Numbered from the stretch's first letter, positions 17,878-26,839 are shown. The stretch is DNA of 64,000 nucleotides from CBDCFL01 sp965216135 (GCA_965216135.1 CBDCFL010000022.1:424511-488510), one strand, 5' to 3'. Notes: a model not told the origin generated them from the letters alone. Made by a program: numbers and translations.

Positions 17878-18924
17878 TCAGTAGGGCATCGGATGCGCGC
17901 GGTGTGCTTTCGATACCTCAGCAATCAGCTCGTCCGGCAACGAAACCGTAGACGCCGCAAGGATATGCTCAAGTTGTGCCAGCGTCGTCGCACCGAATAT
18001 CGGGATCGTCGGGACCGGGCGGGTGCGGGTCCATTGCAGTGCCATATGCGTTGGATCGATGCCGTGGCTGGCCGCGATGCCGGCGTAGATATCGACCGCT
18101 TTATCAACCCTGGGCGAGGCCCGCCCGCCCATTCCCGGGTTCAGGGATTTACGAGAACCTGCGGGCACAGCGCCGTCTTTGTATTTACCGGTCAGGTAAC
18201 CGGACGCGAGCGGCGAAAACGCCAGAAGCGTGATGCCTTCGTGGTGTGAAAGTTCTGCGAGGTCGGTGTCAAATGTCCGGCAAAGAAGCGAGTATTCGTT
18301 CTGCAGCGTTGCAACCCGCGGCCCGCCAATTGCATCGGCTGCGTGCAGCCATTGCATCGTGCCCCAACTGCTGTCGTTGGAAAGACCGAAGGCGCGAATT
18401 TTGCCTTCGTCCACCAGCGCCTTCAAGACCTCCATGACGCCGCGCATTTCGTCGCGCGTCTCCAAAGCCGATGATTGGGCTGTGGGATCAAAATTCCAGT
18501 TTTGCCGGAAGTGATATGACCCGCGATTTGGCCAGTGAAACTGATAAAGGTCGATGTAGTCGGTTTGCAGGCGGCGGAGCGACCCCTCGACGGCGTCCCG
18601 GACGGTGTCGGCGTAGATGCCGCGGCCGTCGCGGACAAAGCCGCCGTTGCCGCCGGAATGTTTTGTGGCGATGACAATATCGCTCCGCCGTCCGGTCTTG
18701 GCATTCCAGTTGCCGATGATGGTTTCGGTTCCGCCGATGGTTTTGGCGATGACCGGATTGACGGGATACATCTCGGCTGTGTCAAGAAAGTCGATCCCGG
18801 CCGATAGCGCCAGGTCGATCTGTGCGTGCGCCTCGGCCTCGGGTGTCTGGGTGCCGAAGGTCATTGAGCCCAGGCAATACTCGCTTACCTCGATGCCGGT
18901 CCGGCCGAGTTTGAGACGGTTCAT
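17878..18924 (-). CDS. aldo/keto reductase (Tas/YajO-like)
   Basis: 348-residue NADPH-dependent aldo/keto reductase, complete, from ATG 18924 behind GGGAG. It begins MNRLKLGRTGIEVSEYCLGS and carries the AKR catalytic residues: D and Y in FLDTAEMYP, K in IVIATKHSG and H in YQFHWPNRG. NADPH-binding residues lie near IPIFGATTLAQLEHILAAST. The insert around PNRGSYHFRQNWNF is typical of Tas/YajO-like enzymes. The substrate is unknown. It is a rare undamaged non-IS gene in this stretch. A LexA-box-like sequence lies 75 bp upstream. Confidence 0.93.
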   Translation of the reverse strand: MNRLKLGRTGIEVSEYCLGSMTFGTQTPEAEAHAQIDLALSAGIDFLDTAEMYPVNPVIAKTIGGTETIIGNWNAKTGRRSDIVIATKHSGGNGGFVRDGRGIYADTVRDAVEGSLRRLQTDYIDLYQFHWPNRGSYHFRQNWNFDPTAQSSALETRDEMRGVMEVLKALVDEGKIRAFGLSNDSSWGTMQWLHAADAIGGPRVATLQNEYSLLCRTFDTDLAELSHHEGITLLAFSPLASGYLTGKYKDGAVPAGSRKSLNPGMGGRASPRVDKAVDIYAGIAASHGIDPTHMALQWTRTRPVPTIPIFGATTLAQLEHILAASTVSLPDELIAEVSKAHRAHPMPY

Positions 18925-18998
18925 CAAGCGAACTCCCTTTGTCGTTGGACCTAGGCTTAGCGGGGTGGGCGCGATTGGCAAGGCGTCGGTAGTGTTGA

Positions 18999-19013
18999 GA
19001 ACAAAAAGGGAAC
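18999..19013. promoter_or_regulatory. candidate LexA (SOS) box
   Basis: GAAC-AAAAAGG-GAAC exactly fits GAAC-N7-GAAC, the direct-repeat operator of alphaproteobacterial LexA. It lies between the aldo/keto reductase (minus strand) and a plus-strand ATG at 19031 (MSIPVDCS) whose gene is replaced after eight codons by a Tn3 fragment. The truncated gene is the more likely SOS target. Confidence 0.55.
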
Positions 19014-19045
19014 ATGCTAGGGTGTTGCGCATGTCAATCCCGGTT

Positions 19046-19346
19046 GACTGTTCCTTTTGACCCAGAGGAATGGCTGAATGACCGCAAGGCGCGCATGGCC
19101 GATGGGTTGAAACGTCTGGCTGCTGCTGCCAAAGCCGGTGCCATTCCGGGTGGTGCCATTGAAAACGGCATCCTGAAACTTGACCGTTTGACTGCTGACG
19201 TTCCTGAAGAAGCAGATGAGCTTGTCCTCGATCTCTACCGACGTCTGCCCGATGTACGGATCACCGATATGCTGCTGGAAGTAGACAAGGCTACCGGCTT
19301 TACAGATGCTTTTACCCATCTCCGTACGGGTGCACCGTGCAAAGAG
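19046..19346 (+). pseudogene. Tn3-family transposase internal fragment
   Basis: ADELVLDLYRRLPDVRITDM followed by LLEVDKATGFTDAFTHLRTG matches the middle of Tn3-family TnpA proteins around the first catalytic aspartate of the DDE domain (RITDxLLEVD-x-WTGF). About 100 codons remain, ending where an IS5-like terminus begins. Confidence 0.75.
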
Positions 19347-19626
19347 GCCTTGTTGCAGGGATCGGGGTTGGTCTGATAGCAGAGCACTTTGTCACCAGTC
19401 TGGAGTTCCCTGATGCCGCACAAATTCAACGCTGCCCGGCGGCACAAGTTTGAGAAGAAGCGGTATCGGGTGACGAACTGGGCCAGCTATAGTGAAAGCC
19501 TCCGGCGGCGGGGTGATCTGACCGTCTGGTTTGATGCCGACGCGCTTGATCTATGGGTCGCACCTCGTCGGTTGGCACGAGGCGGCCAGCCGAAATACTC
19601 GGATATGGCGATCACGGTATGTCTTA
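19347..19626 (+). pseudogene. second IS5-type element, left end and transposase N-terminus
   Basis: After an end-like GGCCTTGTTGCAGGG, ATG 19413 starts MPHKFNAARRHKFEKKRYRV and TNWASYSESLRRRGDLTVWF, a relative of the 325-residue IS5 transposase here but clearly divergent. It is cut after about 70 residues by the end of IS21 type C at 19627. Confidence 0.8.
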
Positions 19627-19791
19627 TGCGCATTCCGGGCACATCCGCCCGGTGATTCCGGGGCACCCGCCCACCCGTACCGATCTGATCCGCCCGGGGA
19701 TTCCGGGGCATCCGCCCACCCCTTGATGCGCTGCTGCGAGGTGATCTGTAGCGGGCTACTTTGCCGTTCATTTTGAACGGAAGAGAGCCCA

Positions 19792-21321
19792 ATGAAGAGA
19801 TTATCGATGCGGAAGATACGAGAGGCTTTGCGCCTGTCCTTTGAAGGTTTGTCGACGCGCGAGATGGCGCTGAGTTTGGCGATTGGTCGCACAACCCTGC
19901 GTGAGTATTTAGGCCGCGCCCGTGATGCTGGTTTGAGCTGGCCGTTGCCCGATGCGCTGTCGGATGCCGATTTGGAACATGTGCTTTTCCCACGGCGTTC
20001 TGCGGACAGTTCTCAACCGATCCCTCAGCCGGATTGGACCTATGTGCACGCCGAGCTACGGCGCAAAGGGGTGACGCTTTCGCTGTTGTGGCAGGAGTAT
20101 CGAGAGGTTCACACAGACGGCTATGGCTACAGCCGGTATTGCGAGCTCTATACTCGTTGGGAGGGCAAACTCTCGCCAGTGATGCGGCAGCGACACCCTG
20201 CTGGTGAACGCCTGTTTGTTGATTATGCGGGCCACACCATAGATGTTGCCTGCCCTAAGACGGGCGAGATACGCACGGCCCAAATCTTTGTCGCGGCACT
20301 TGGCGCATCGAACTACACCTATGTTGAAGCCACTTGGACACAGAGCCTTCCCGATTGGATATCCAGTCACGTTCGAGCATTTGCGTTCTTGGGTGGCGTA
20401 CCTGCGCAAGTTGTGCCGGATAATCTCAAAGCCGCCGTCATCAAAGCCTGTTTTTATGACCCGGCGATCAACCGCACTTACGGGGATATGGCGGCGCATT
20501 ACGATACTGCAATTGTGCCCGCACGGCCCCGCAAACCCAAGGATAAAGCAAAGGTCGAAGGTGCTGTTCTGCTGGCCGAACGTTGGATTTTAGCACGCCT
20601 GCGCAATCAGACATTCTTCAGTCTCGATGAGCTAAACGCGGCGATCCGACCCTTGCGCGACCAACTGAACAACAAGGTCACCCGGCACCTGGGTGCCAGC
20701 CGCAGGGCCTTGTTTGAAACGCTGGACAAACCTGCACTGAAGTCGCTGCCCCATGAACCCTACGTCTATGCGGAATGGAAGAAGTGCCGCGCCGGTCTCG
20801 ATTACCATGTCGATATAGGACACCACTATTACTCAGTGCCCCATCAGCTTATGCGCCAAGAGCTTTGGGCCCGGGTCACACCGCGCACGGTCGAAGTTTA
20901 TCATAAAGGTCAGCGTGTTGCGGCGCATCAACGGACGTCGGGCAACCGGCAACATTCCACCATCCGTGATCACATGCCAGCAAACCACCGCTTCCGTACC
21001 GACTGGACACCAGAACGCATCCGCACACAGGCGGCCCGGGTCGGGCCCAACGTCGAGACCTTTGTCGAGATGGTCATGCGCAAGCGGCGACATCCAGAGC
21101 AAGGATATCGAACTTGCATGGGCGTCTTGCGGCTTGCCAAAACATTCGGACCCGAGCGCCTCGATGCGGCCTGCGAGCGTGCACTTCACATCAACAGCTA
21201 TACCTACCAATCCCTGCATTCCATTTTGAAGAATGGATTGGATCGCCAACGCCGCAAACCCACCACGGACGGCCCCGCGATCACACACCCCAACATCCGT
21301 GGTGCCGGATACTTCCATTGA
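19792..21321 (+). CDS. istA: IstA transposase of IS21 type C
   Basis: Complete, 509 residues. It has an N-terminal HTH (MRKIREALRLSFEGLSTREM) and a second DNA-binding region. The DDE integrase core shows D in ERLFVDYAGHTIDVACPKTG, D in AQVVPDNLKAAVIKACF and E in KDKAKVEGAVLLAERWI. The C-terminal Mu-type beta barrel region includes YHVDIGHHYYSVPHQLM. It is intact, but its partner istB carries a stop codon. Confidence 0.95.
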   Translation: MKRLSMRKIREALRLSFEGLSTREMALSLAIGRTTLREYLGRARDAGLSWPLPDALSDADLEHVLFPRRSADSSQPIPQPDWTYVHAELRRKGVTLSLLWQEYREVHTDGYGYSRYCELYTRWEGKLSPVMRQRHPAGERLFVDYAGHTIDVACPKTGEIRTAQIFVAALGASNYTYVEATWTQSLPDWISSHVRAFAFLGGVPAQVVPDNLKAAVIKACFYDPAINRTYGDMAAHYDTAIVPARPRKPKDKAKVEGAVLLAERWILARLRNQTFFSLDELNAAIRPLRDQLNNKVTRHLGASRRALFETLDKPALKSLPHEPYVYAEWKKCRAGLDYHVDIGHHYYSVPHQLMRQELWARVTPRTVEVYHKGQRVAAHQRTSGNRQHSTIRDHMPANHRFRTDWTPERIRTQAARVGPNVETFVEMVMRKRRHPEQGYRTCMGVLRLAKTFGPERLDAACERALHINSYTYQSLHSILKNGLDRQRRKPTTDGPAITHPNIRGAGYFH

Positions 21322-21335
21322 AGAAAGGACAGAAA

Positions 21336-22094
21336 ATGTTAACACACCCAACCCTTGATACCCTCCGAGCACTGAAGCTCGATGGCATGGCCGAGGCCTT
21401 CACAGAACTGCAAACACAGGACGGTTCCGCCGATCTGACACACGCCGAATGGCTCGGCCTGCTAATTGATCGCGAAGCCATCAGTCGAGAGACAAAACGG
21501 TTTGAGAGCCGCATGCGCACAGCACGATTGCGCCATATCGGGGCCGCGCCCGAGGATGTGGATTACAAAACGCGAAGAGGGCTGGATAAGGCGTTGTTCC
21601 AAAGCCTGCTCAGCGGCAAATGGATCAAAGACAAGCGCAACTTGATGATCACTGGCCCCTGCGGTGTCGGCAAAACCTGGCTGGCCTGCGCGTTGGCCCA
21701 AGCGGCGTGCCGCGACGGCGTGACCGTCCTCTATAAACGCACCACGCGATTGTTTGACGAGTTGGAGTTGGCCCACGGTGACTGACGCTTTCCGCGTGTC
21801 TTCAAGGCACTGACCAAAACCCAGCTACTGATCTTGGATGACTGGGGGCCGGACCGTCTGAACGCTAGCCAAAGGCGCGACTTGATGGAGATCGTCGAAG
21901 ACAGATACGGCAACGGTTCCATCCTGATCACAAGTCAACTCCCGCTTAATACTTGGCACGAAATTATTGGTGAACCCACCTTCGCAGATGCCATCCTAGA
22001 CCGGCTGGTGCACAACGCCTACCGGCTCGAACTCGACGGACAATCCTTCCGAAAGAAAGACCCTCAACTACGTGACGAAACGCCAGAAAACTGA
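21336..22094 (+). pseudogene. istB: IstB ATPase of IS21 type C with an in-frame stop
   Basis: ATG 21336 follows AAGAAAGGACAG. The protein reads MLTHPTLDTLRALKLDGMAE, then Walker A TGPCGVGKTWLACALAQ, and meets TGA at 21783-21785 (ELAHGD-stop-RFPRVF). The same frame then continues with Walker B LLILDDWGP and sensor ITSQLPLNTWHEIIGEPTFA to the normal end at 22094. One base change (GGA to TGA) would explain it. Without it the protein would be 252 residues. Readthrough is not excluded but there is no reason to assume it. Confidence 0.88.
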
Positions 22095-22287
22095 TATCAA
22101 AAACCAAGGCCTCACGGCAACGCGTCAAAGCTGGGCGGATACCCCGGTACAAATGGGCGGATGTTGTCGGAATAGGTGGGCGGATATCCCGGAATATGCA
22201 GCGCCCTGCGCGAAAGCTGAGTTTGCGGTTTCGCGCCGCCCGAAACCCGGCTAGCCTGCCAGCCGACAACAATTCGGAGATCGCAAA

Positions 22288-22752
22288 ATGCCGAGCAATA
22301 TCGAGGCCAGACTGGCAGAACTGGGCATAACGCTGCCCCAGGCACCTGCGCCTGCCGCAAACTATGTGCCCTTCGTTCAGATCGACAATATCGTCTATAT
22401 ATCCGGTCAGGTTTCAATGGCGGACGGTACGCTTACCACCGGCAAACTCGGCGCCGATATGTCGGTCGCCGACGGTGCCGCCGCCGCCAAAACTTGCGCC
22501 ATCGGCCTGCTGGCGCAAGCCAAAGCAGCCTGCGGCGGCGACCTTGGCAAACTGGTTCGGGTCATCAAACTCACCGGATTTGTGAATTCCACCGCCGATT
22601 TCGGCGACCAGCCCGCGGTGATCAACGGTGCCTCGGATTTTCTGGTCGAAGTGCTGGGCGACGCTGGCCAGCACGCACGTTCCGCCGTCAGCGCCGCGTC
22701 GCTGCCATTTGGCGTCGCCGTGGAAATCGAAGGCATCTTTCAAGTCAAATGA
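22288..22752 (+). CDS. RidA/YjgF-family protein
   Basis: 154 residues, complete. YVPFVQIDNIVYISGQVSMA, GGDLGKLVRVIKLTGFVNS and GQHARSAVSAASLPFGVAVE are the RidA (YER057c/UK114) fold, with the ligand-binding arginine in HARSAVS. RidA proteins hydrolyse reactive enamine/imine intermediates. The length matches the longer RidA subgroup found in Rhodobacterales. Its stop overlaps the ATG of the next gene, and the trio RidA-GDPD-GNAT is a typical chromosomal cluster in that order. Confidence 0.93.
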   Translation: MPSNIEARLAELGITLPQAPAPAANYVPFVQIDNIVYISGQVSMADGTLTTGKLGADMSVADGAAAAKTCAIGLLAQAKAACGGDLGKLVRVIKLTGFVNSTADFGDQPAVINGASDFLVEVLGDAGQHARSAVSAASLPFGVAVEIEGIFQVK

Positions 22753-23519
22753 CCGCATTGTCGGAAGGGTTCCTGCGGCTGCCCATCGCGCATCGTGGCC
22801 TGCACGATGCCGCTCGCGGGCGTCCGGAAAACTCGATTTCCGCATTCCGCGCCGCGATCACCGCCGGATATGCCATCGAGATCGACATCCAGCGCTCCAG
22901 CGACACCGTGGCAATGGTATTCCACGACTACGACCTCGCTCGCATGACCGGCCAAACCGGCGCCATCCACCTGCGCTCCGCATCCCAGTTGACGCAAATA
23001 CCGCTGAACGGCGGCCCCGACACCATCCCAACCCTGACGCAAACGCTGGAAACAGTCGCCGGTCAGGTGCCGATACTGGTTGAGATCAAAGACCAGGACG
23101 GCGTATTGGGTCCAAACATCGGCCCGCTGGAAACCGCCGTTGCCGAGGCTGTGCGCCACTACCAGGGTGAGCTTGTCGTCATGTCCTTCAACCCGCACAC
23201 CGTGGCCATGATGGCCAAGCTCGCGCCAAAAATCCCGCGCGGTCTGGTCACCGGCTCGTTCCTGCCGCATAAATGGCCGCTGCTGCCCAAAACCGCCCGC
23301 GCAAACCTGCGCAACATCCCGGATTTTGATCGCACCGGCGCCTGTTTCATCACCCACGATGTCGCCGACATTTCGCGCCCCCGCGTGGCCGAAATCCGCG
23401 CCGCCGGCACGCCGGTGCTGTGCTGGACCGTCAAAGATCAGACCACCGAAACCAAGGCCCGTGCCTACGCCGACAACATCACCTTCGAGGGCTACCTGCC
23501 CAAATTCGCGCAGACTTGA
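22749..23519 (+). CDS. glycerophosphodiester phosphodiesterase family protein
   Basis: 256 residues from ATG 22749 (ATGA overlap with RidA). The GDPD TIM-barrel motifs are clear: AHRGLHDAARGRPENSISAF with the catalytic histidine of HRG and the following EN, EIDIQRSSDTVAMVFHDYDL with the metal-binding E/D and the second catalytic histidine, and ILVEIKDQ with the third metal-binding glutamate. C-terminal strands include VMSFNPHTV and PVLCWTVKD. It hydrolyses glycerophosphodiesters to glycerol 3-phosphate and an alcohol. No signal peptide, so cytoplasmic. Confidence 0.93.
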   Translation: MTALSEGFLRLPIAHRGLHDAARGRPENSISAFRAAITAGYAIEIDIQRSSDTVAMVFHDYDLARMTGQTGAIHLRSASQLTQIPLNGGPDTIPTLTQTLETVAGQVPILVEIKDQDGVLGPNIGPLETAVAEAVRHYQGELVVMSFNPHTVAMMAKLAPKIPRGLVTGSFLPHKWPLLPKTARANLRNIPDFDRTGACFITHDVADISRPRVAEIRAAGTPVLCWTVKDQTTETKARAYADNITFEGYLPKFAQT

Positions 23520-23550
23520 CCGCCCCCGCAAATGGGCCAATCTAAGGGCC

Positions 23551-23682
23551 ATGCAAACCCCGACATCCGATACAAGAATTGAGATCGACGTACTCGGCGG
23601 CGTCTGCGAAATCGATGCGGCCGACTGGGACGCCTGCATTCACCGCGACTTCTGCCTCCCTACAGTGGGGGAAGTGGGTTAA
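23551..23682 (+). pseudogene. GNAT-family (COG3146/DUF482-type) N-acetyltransferase, N-terminal stub
   Basis: MQTPTSDTRIEIDVLGGVCE followed by IDAADWDACIHRDF fits the start of the GNAT/peptidoglycan-type protein that usually follows RidA and GDPD in Rhodobacterales. Homology ends at about 23640 and the frame stops at 23682. The rest of the protein and of the chromosomal cluster is missing. The following 210 bp contain no recognised gene. Confidence 0.5.
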
Positions 23683-23895
23683 AAACAAAGCGTCAAAAAC
23701 CGCGCGCTTTCGGAACGGCTTCCGCGAGCATTTCAGCGATGAAAATAAGGGATCGTGGCAATACCAGACAGACCACAAAAAATCTGAAAAGATTTATTGT
23801 CCTCGATGCATCACGTGGTTTGAGAAATCCGGGCTAGTAGGCTCCTGCGGGCGCTCTAACCAAGCCCACTTACTCCGGTTCCCACACCCTTCCAG

Positions 23896-24189
23896 TCACA
23901 AAAATGCAAGGCCCAAGGTGGCCAGCACCGCGAACATAAGGAAGTTGGATACAGTTTCTGCGCGAATCATTCTATTTTTCCAATTCCCAATAACAAAGTA
24001 AATATCCACCAACGCCCACCCAGGTACTAGGAGAAACATAACCATATAGGCGATCCGTTTTCGTCGCTTATCAACCACTCGACCAGTAATCGCCATGGCA
24101 TATGCCGGGCGGTCGTGAAATGGAGGCCGGAAGGCTTTAATCACCTTGCGTACTCCAGTCAGAACATAGGCAATAGCAAGAATTTCCAT
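23896..24189 (-). CDS. small membrane protein of unknown function
   Basis: 97 residues from ATG 24189 behind TTAGGAAAA (a longer start at 24204 is possible). Hydrophobic segments: MEILAIAYVLTGV at the N-terminus, IAYMVMFLLVPGWALVDIYF in the middle and VSNFLMFAVLATLGLAFL at the C-terminus, with basic linkers (VVDKRRKR, NWKNRMIR). Predicted two or three membrane spans. No family recognised. Lower GC than its surroundings. Confidence 0.55.
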   Translation of the reverse strand: MEILAIAYVLTGVRKVIKAFRPPFHDRPAYAMAITGRVVDKRRKRIAYMVMFLLVPGWALVDIYFVIGNWKNRMIRAETVSNFLMFAVLATLGLAFL

Positions 24190-24395
24190 TTTTCCTAATC
24201 CCATCCTTTCGCTCTCGGACCCGTTTCAGTCCCGTTTTTGACGGGTAACTTAAGGGAATTATATACGTGTTTACCCAAGGGTGTGAATCTATGCTCGATT
24301 GGCTTTTTGCTCCTTCGCCGCTTTCATATAAGTGTCAATGAGCGTTCAAAAGTGACCCGGCTTCAGCGTTTAAAAGTGACCCACCCGTGATGAGG

Positions 24396-24447
24396 CAAAG
24401 CCAGCAGGCGAGATGCCCTCAAATAGCGAGCTCGTCTGCTGGCTTTG
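24396..24447. repeat. hairpin downstream of istB (type D)
   Basis: CAAAGCCAGCAGGCGAG (24396-24412) pairs with CTCGTCTGCTGGCTTTG (24431-24447) over 16 of 17 bases, 14 bp after the istB stop. Same position as the hairpins in the other IS21 elements here. Confidence 0.7.
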
Positions 24448-24460
24448 TTTGCGCTGCGGT

Positions 24461-25192
24461 TTATTGTTTTCGGGCCCTTTTACTCTGAGCGAACCGGTAG
24501 GATGTGTTTCCGGTTTCGATTATGGAGCAATGATGTGTCACCCTGTCGAGGAGCGCGGTTGTCATCTTGGGATCGCCGAAGACGGAGACCCATTCACCGA
24601 ACTCCAGGTTGGTGGTGATGATGACGCTGGTTTTCTCGTAGAGTTTGCTTATCAGATGGAACAGCAGCGCGCCGCCGGACTTTGGGAACGGGATGTAACC
24701 CAGCTCATCAATAATGACGCAATCCAGTGGCGTCAGTTGCCGGATGATCTTCCCGGCATTACCCTCGGCCTGCTCCCTGATCAGGGCGTTGATCAGATCC
24801 ACAGCATTGAAGAAGCGGGCCTTTTTGCCCTGATTGATCAATGTGGTTCCCAGAGCAATGGCGATGTGGGTTTTGCCTGTGCCAGTTCCGCCCACCAAAA
24901 TGAGGTTGTGGGCGTCTTGGGTGAACTGTCCGGAGCAGAAGGGATCGATCCGAGCCTGAGTAACAGCGGCTGCGCTGTAATCGAAGGTGGCAAAATCCTT
25001 GTGATGCGGGAACTTTGCAATCCGCATTTGATACTCGATTGAGCGGACCTGACGTTCTACGGTCTCAGCGTCGATCAGTTGTTTTATCGCAGTGGTCAGG
25101 CTCGGCGACTTGCGCGCGGACAGCAAATCATGTGCGCAAGCTGCCATTCCATGCAATCTAAGGCCAGCCAATTGATCAATGAGGGCATTCAT
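24461..25192 (-). CDS. istB: IstB ATPase of IS21 type D
   Basis: Complete, 243 residues, ATG 25192 (MNALIDQLAGLRLHGMAACA) overlapping the istA stop. AAA+ motifs: Walker A VGGTGTGKTHIAIALG, Walker B CVIIDELGYIPFPK, sensor SVIITTNLEFGEWVSVFG, and the ending DRVTHHCSIIETGNTSYRFA. It is intact but lacks a full istA partner in the same copy. Confidence 0.93.
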   Translation of the reverse strand: MNALIDQLAGLRLHGMAACAHDLLSARKSPSLTTAIKQLIDAETVERQVRSIEYQMRIAKFPHHKDFATFDYSAAAVTQARIDPFCSGQFTQDAHNLILVGGTGTGKTHIAIALGTTLINQGKKARFFNAVDLINALIREQAEGNAGKIIRQLTPLDCVIIDELGYIPFPKSGGALLFHLISKLYEKTSVIITTNLEFGEWVSVFGDPKMTTALLDRVTHHCSIIETGNTSYRFAQSKRARKQ

Positions 25193-25732
25193 GCTGTCAT
25201 CTCTCGGCGGGCGCACAATGTCTCATATCGTTTGCAGTTGGCCTCCGGGCGCATCGTCAGCATGGGATAGTCATAGCTTTGTGCCAGTGGGGGGATGATC
25301 GGTTCGACCAACTGATTGATCAAGTTGATGACGGCAGGCAAGCGTAGGGTGTTTTGCGCGACAGCCAGATCACAGGCCGTTTCCACAACGTCAATCCCGT
25401 GGTCTTGCGCCAGCATAAGAAGGTCTACAAACTCCCGATCTCCACCTTTGCCCTTCATGTAATGCACCCTGATCTGGTGCATGGCATCTGGCAGGTGCCA
25501 ATCCACAAAGGGCGCGCCATCACGCAGGGCTCCGGGCTTGCGTACCAGCAAAGGGACATAATGCCAGGGCTCAAAGTAACTGATATTACGGGTAAAGTGA
25601 CGTTTGTGCTCGGCGATCACATCTTGACCTGCAACCACTTTGACGCAACCGGCATAGGCCCGCAACGAGACATGGTTTCCAGCAAAACAGGCCGGAACGC
25701 TGTAGCGGTTGCTGTCATATTGAACCAGGCAA
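25189..25732 (-). pseudogene. istA: IstA of IS21 type D, C-terminal fragment
   Basis: C-terminal part beginning near CFAGNHVSLRAYAGCVKVVA and ending with LAQSYDYPMLTMRPEANCKR and CARREMTA, stop at 25189. Everything upstream, including the whole DDE core, is missing because IS200 starts at 25733. The N-terminal portion of a sister copy is at 33424-34807. Confidence 0.9.
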
Positions 25733-25740
25733 CTAAACCA

Positions 25741-26839
25741 CTACCGGCTGATGCCGGTAGGTTTCCGTTTGGAGTGAAGCTCCAGATACTGAAGTATGAC
25801 ATCGTCAGTCACATTGCCTGATGTGGTCGAGAAATATCCACGGGCCCAAAACCGCCTGCCCCAGTATCGTTTGCGCAGGTCCGGGAACTCCATCTGGATT
25901 TTGCGGGATGAGCGCCCCTTGATCCGCTGCATCACCGTCGACAGCGCCAGGTGCGGCGGGATCGACACGAATATATGCACATGATCGCTGGATAAGACGC
26001 CCTTCTCGATCCGCACGCCCATTTCACGTAAGCGTCCGGTGGTTACACTTCCGGGCTGTAATTCCACGGCATCAGCTCGTCTAGCCTGTTAATTTTATGG
26101 TCGGCGACACGCTCCAGAACCCAAGTGAGCCATGCCTGTGGATCAACGCCGTTGAGTTTGGCGGTTTCGATCAGAGTGAAGGCGATGGCCATGGAGTTTC
26201 CACCACGTTGTGATCCGGCAAACATCCAGTTCTTGCGGCCTATGGCGACGGGCTTCATGGCGCGTTCGGCGGTGTTGTTGTCCAGCTCCAGAAAGCCGTT
26301 GTCGAGGTAGGGCCGTGTTTTGGGCATACGGCCCAAGGCATATCGAATGGCCTTTGCCAAAGGTGATTCGCCCGATATTTTGGGCAATTGGTCGCGCAAC
26401 CATTCTTCCAGATCACCGAAGATGGGCTTTGCATTTTCTTGACGCAGAGCAGCACGGGCCTCGGGAGATTGGCCCCTTGCCTGTTTTTCCACACCATACA
26501 ATTGCGCAATCCGCCTGATGGCCTCCCCGGCAATGGCGGAACCTTGTGCGGCAAACACATCGACAAACTTGCGTCGGATGTGGGCCATGCAGGCCACTTC
26601 CGTGGCTTTACCTTCACCGAACACGCCGTTGAAACCGGCATAGCCATCCGCATGCACCCAGCCTTGATAACCAGACAGGTGCTTGACCGGGTGCTCACCC
26701 TTTCACTGCAGGTCTGGCGGATGATTTCACGCAAGCGCACCCGCATATCGCCGTGCAAAACCTTGAACCGATACTTCGTAACCCAAACGATATGATATCG
26801 GTGATAAAATTTGGTATGACTACCAGTACAATAGGCCAT
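25741..26839 (-). pseudogene. tnpA: IS200-type Y1 transposase TnpA split by defective IS66
   Basis: The N-terminal half is 26702-26839 (MAYCTGSHTKFYHRYHIVWV, TKYRFKVLHGDMRVRLREII). The C-terminal half is 25741-26022 (SSDHVHIFVSIPPHLALSTV with the HUH-type H-x-H, then RYWGRRFWARGYFSTTSGN, where the catalytic tyrosine lies). Removing the insert and one duplication joins RQTCSE to MGVRIEKG in frame, giving 139 residues, the normal length of TnpA. TnpA cuts and pastes single-stranded DNA at hairpin ends. Confidence 0.9.
26028..26698 (-). mobile_element. defective IS66 derivative with 7/8-bp target duplication
   Basis: 671 bp containing only the last ~215 codons of tnpC (WVHADGYAGFNGVFGEG through MPWNYSPEV, stop 26043) and one true IS66 end, GTAAGCGTCCGGTGG at 26028. 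The opposite end, GTGAGCACCCGGTC read inward from 26698, is internal tnpC coding sequence (codons for E-H-P-V-K) that happens to resemble the real end. It is flanked by CATTTCAC (26020-26027) and CCTTTCAC (26699-26706). Confidence 0.75.

Larger units (their letters stand above)
19627..22200 (+). mobile_element. IS21-family element (type C), complete ends
   Basis: 2574 bp. The ends start TGCGCATTCCGGGCACATCC at 19627 and TGCATATTCCGGGATATCCG at 22200 inward. Each end holds three spaced copies of an ATTCCGG-N3-8-ATCCGCCC motif, the multiple terminal binding sites expected for IS21. No matching target duplication. It truncates an IS5-type gene on the left. Confidence 0.88.
24333..25732 (-). mobile_element. 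IS21-family element (type D), 3' part
   Basis: The right terminus TGTCAATGAGCGTTCAAAAG starts at 24333. It contains istB and the C-terminal third of istA, then stops at 25732 where an IS200 begins. Bases 25302-25732 are identical to 33424-33854 of a second, complementary partial copy. Confidence 0.88.

Noticed and set aside
19031..19042. TGTCAATCCCGG identical to the IS21 type A terminus
   Set aside because: The match is only 12 bases and the following bases do not agree with the IS21 end (TTGACTGT instead of AGTAAAAA), so I treat it as coincidence.
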